Assembly (NCBI RefSeq): GCF_037975245.1 | Contig: NC_092578.1 | Location: 8,326,501 to 8,390,500, forward strand | Direction of reading: 5' to 3' | From: Apostichopus japonicus | Lineage: Eukaryota; Echinodermata; Holothuroidea; Aspidochirotida; Stichopodidae | Length of the DNA stretch: 64,000 nt | Part shown: positions 63,601-64,000 of the stretch, piece by piece | Position numbering within the stretch: the stretch's first letter is position 1 | Layout: the number at the start of each line of letters is the position of its first letter | Notes under the pieces: generated by a model | The model's input: only the letters and a program-made list of their open reading frames with translations | Told to the model about the DNA's origin: nothing | Databases searched by the model: none | Position numbers and translations under genes: made by a program

Positions 63601-63979
63601 GATGCTCTGTTGAACATATATGAAGTTAAAAAGGATAGGCCAATGTTATTTCGTCGAGTTATTACAACTTCTAACGGAATAAATTAACATTAACATTTAT
63701 GCCCGTACTGAGGAGCCGAGGTTCACTTTGTGTTAAAGGAAAGTAACGAGGCTCTAAATTAAATTTTGATATGTGTTAGATTGTTAATAAACACCGTTAT
63801 AAGTCCAGGTTCCATTTCTATAACACCTTTAGCTTTAATACCATGCCGAAGGCAGAAGGAATCTATGCAATGTTGATGGCGTGTGTTCGTGTGAGCTTTT
63901 GGTTTCAGCATGACATTTTGTGCAAGGACATATAGTGTACAGAAAAGCAACAATTGGTCAGACCTTAATTGAATCTGTT
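60690..63979. other. Intergenic sequence, no gene seen
   Basis: AT-rich. It includes a cAMP-response-element-like palindrome GCTGACGTCAGC at 61596-61607, a (TTG)n near 62643-62660 and a GGGGA run near 63292-63312. The open frames of 107 and 109 codons (61214-61537, 61674-62003) show no domain I can name. Confidence 0.5.
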
Positions 63980-64000
63980 CAAGGGCGTAGGAACCGGGGG
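63980..64000 (-). mobile_element. hAT-like MITE copy 3, cut by the window end
   Basis: Begins CAAGGGCGTAGGAACCGG, the reverse complement of the right end of the MITEs at 16056-16390 and 43889-44284. A third copy in minus orientation therefore starts here. Its expected target duplication would be AATCTGTT (63972-63979); the partner lies outside the window. Confidence 0.75.

Overview
The window is nuclear DNA from an animal: AT-rich, intron-rich and heavy with repeats. It holds one gene I can reconstruct with confidence, a complete-looking 11-coding-exon gene for the gamma (regulatory, nucleotide-sensing) subunit of AMP-activated protein kinase. The gene runs on the + strand from an ATG at 6171 to a TAG at 28690. 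The joined exons total 1023 bases, encoding 340 residues plus stop. Every intron has GT..AG ends and every join keeps the frame. One invertebrate-style PRKAG gene, tRNA-derived SINEs, hAT-like MITEs, a Penelope-like remnant and long (TA)n tracts suggest a marine invertebrate, perhaps an echinoderm or another non-vertebrate deuterostome. The species is an inference, not a reading.

Layout. 1-5.9 kb: non-coding upstream flank with a ~145-bp tandem repeat. 5.93-6.17 kb: CpG-enriched 5' end of the gene. 6.17-28.7 kb: PRKAG exons. Its introns carry several unrelated satellites (18-bp G-rich, 57-bp, 21-bp, 127-bp, ~24-bp, AT-rich ~20-bp, ~155-bp with poly-G), two hAT-like MITEs and one SINE. 28.7-30.84 kb: 3' end and a ~56-bp tandem array of about 29 copies. 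30.84-64 kb: no gene I can defend. This part is a repeat landscape: hAT-like elements at 40.58, 43.89 and 63.98 kb; SINEs at 43.3, 45.9, 47.9 and 56.9 kb; a U2-snRNA-like sequence at 47.2 kb; a decayed Penelope-like element at 55.6-56.5 kb; paired dispersed repeats at 42.3 and 58.0 kb; and at least ten (TA)n tracts.

The gamma subunit would act with catalytic alpha and scaffold beta subunits encoded elsewhere. No partner gene is visible here. Nearly all long open frames outside the gene come from repeats: (TA)n reads as Ile-Tyr runs, and the 21-bp array is open in most frames. I found no operon, CRISPR array or prokaryotic feature, and nothing I would call a new defence or enzymatic system. 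The most unusual items are a perfect fold-back SINE, the U2-like sequence, an alternating GATC-rich higher-order minisatellite, and hAT-like elements with exact 8-bp target duplications.
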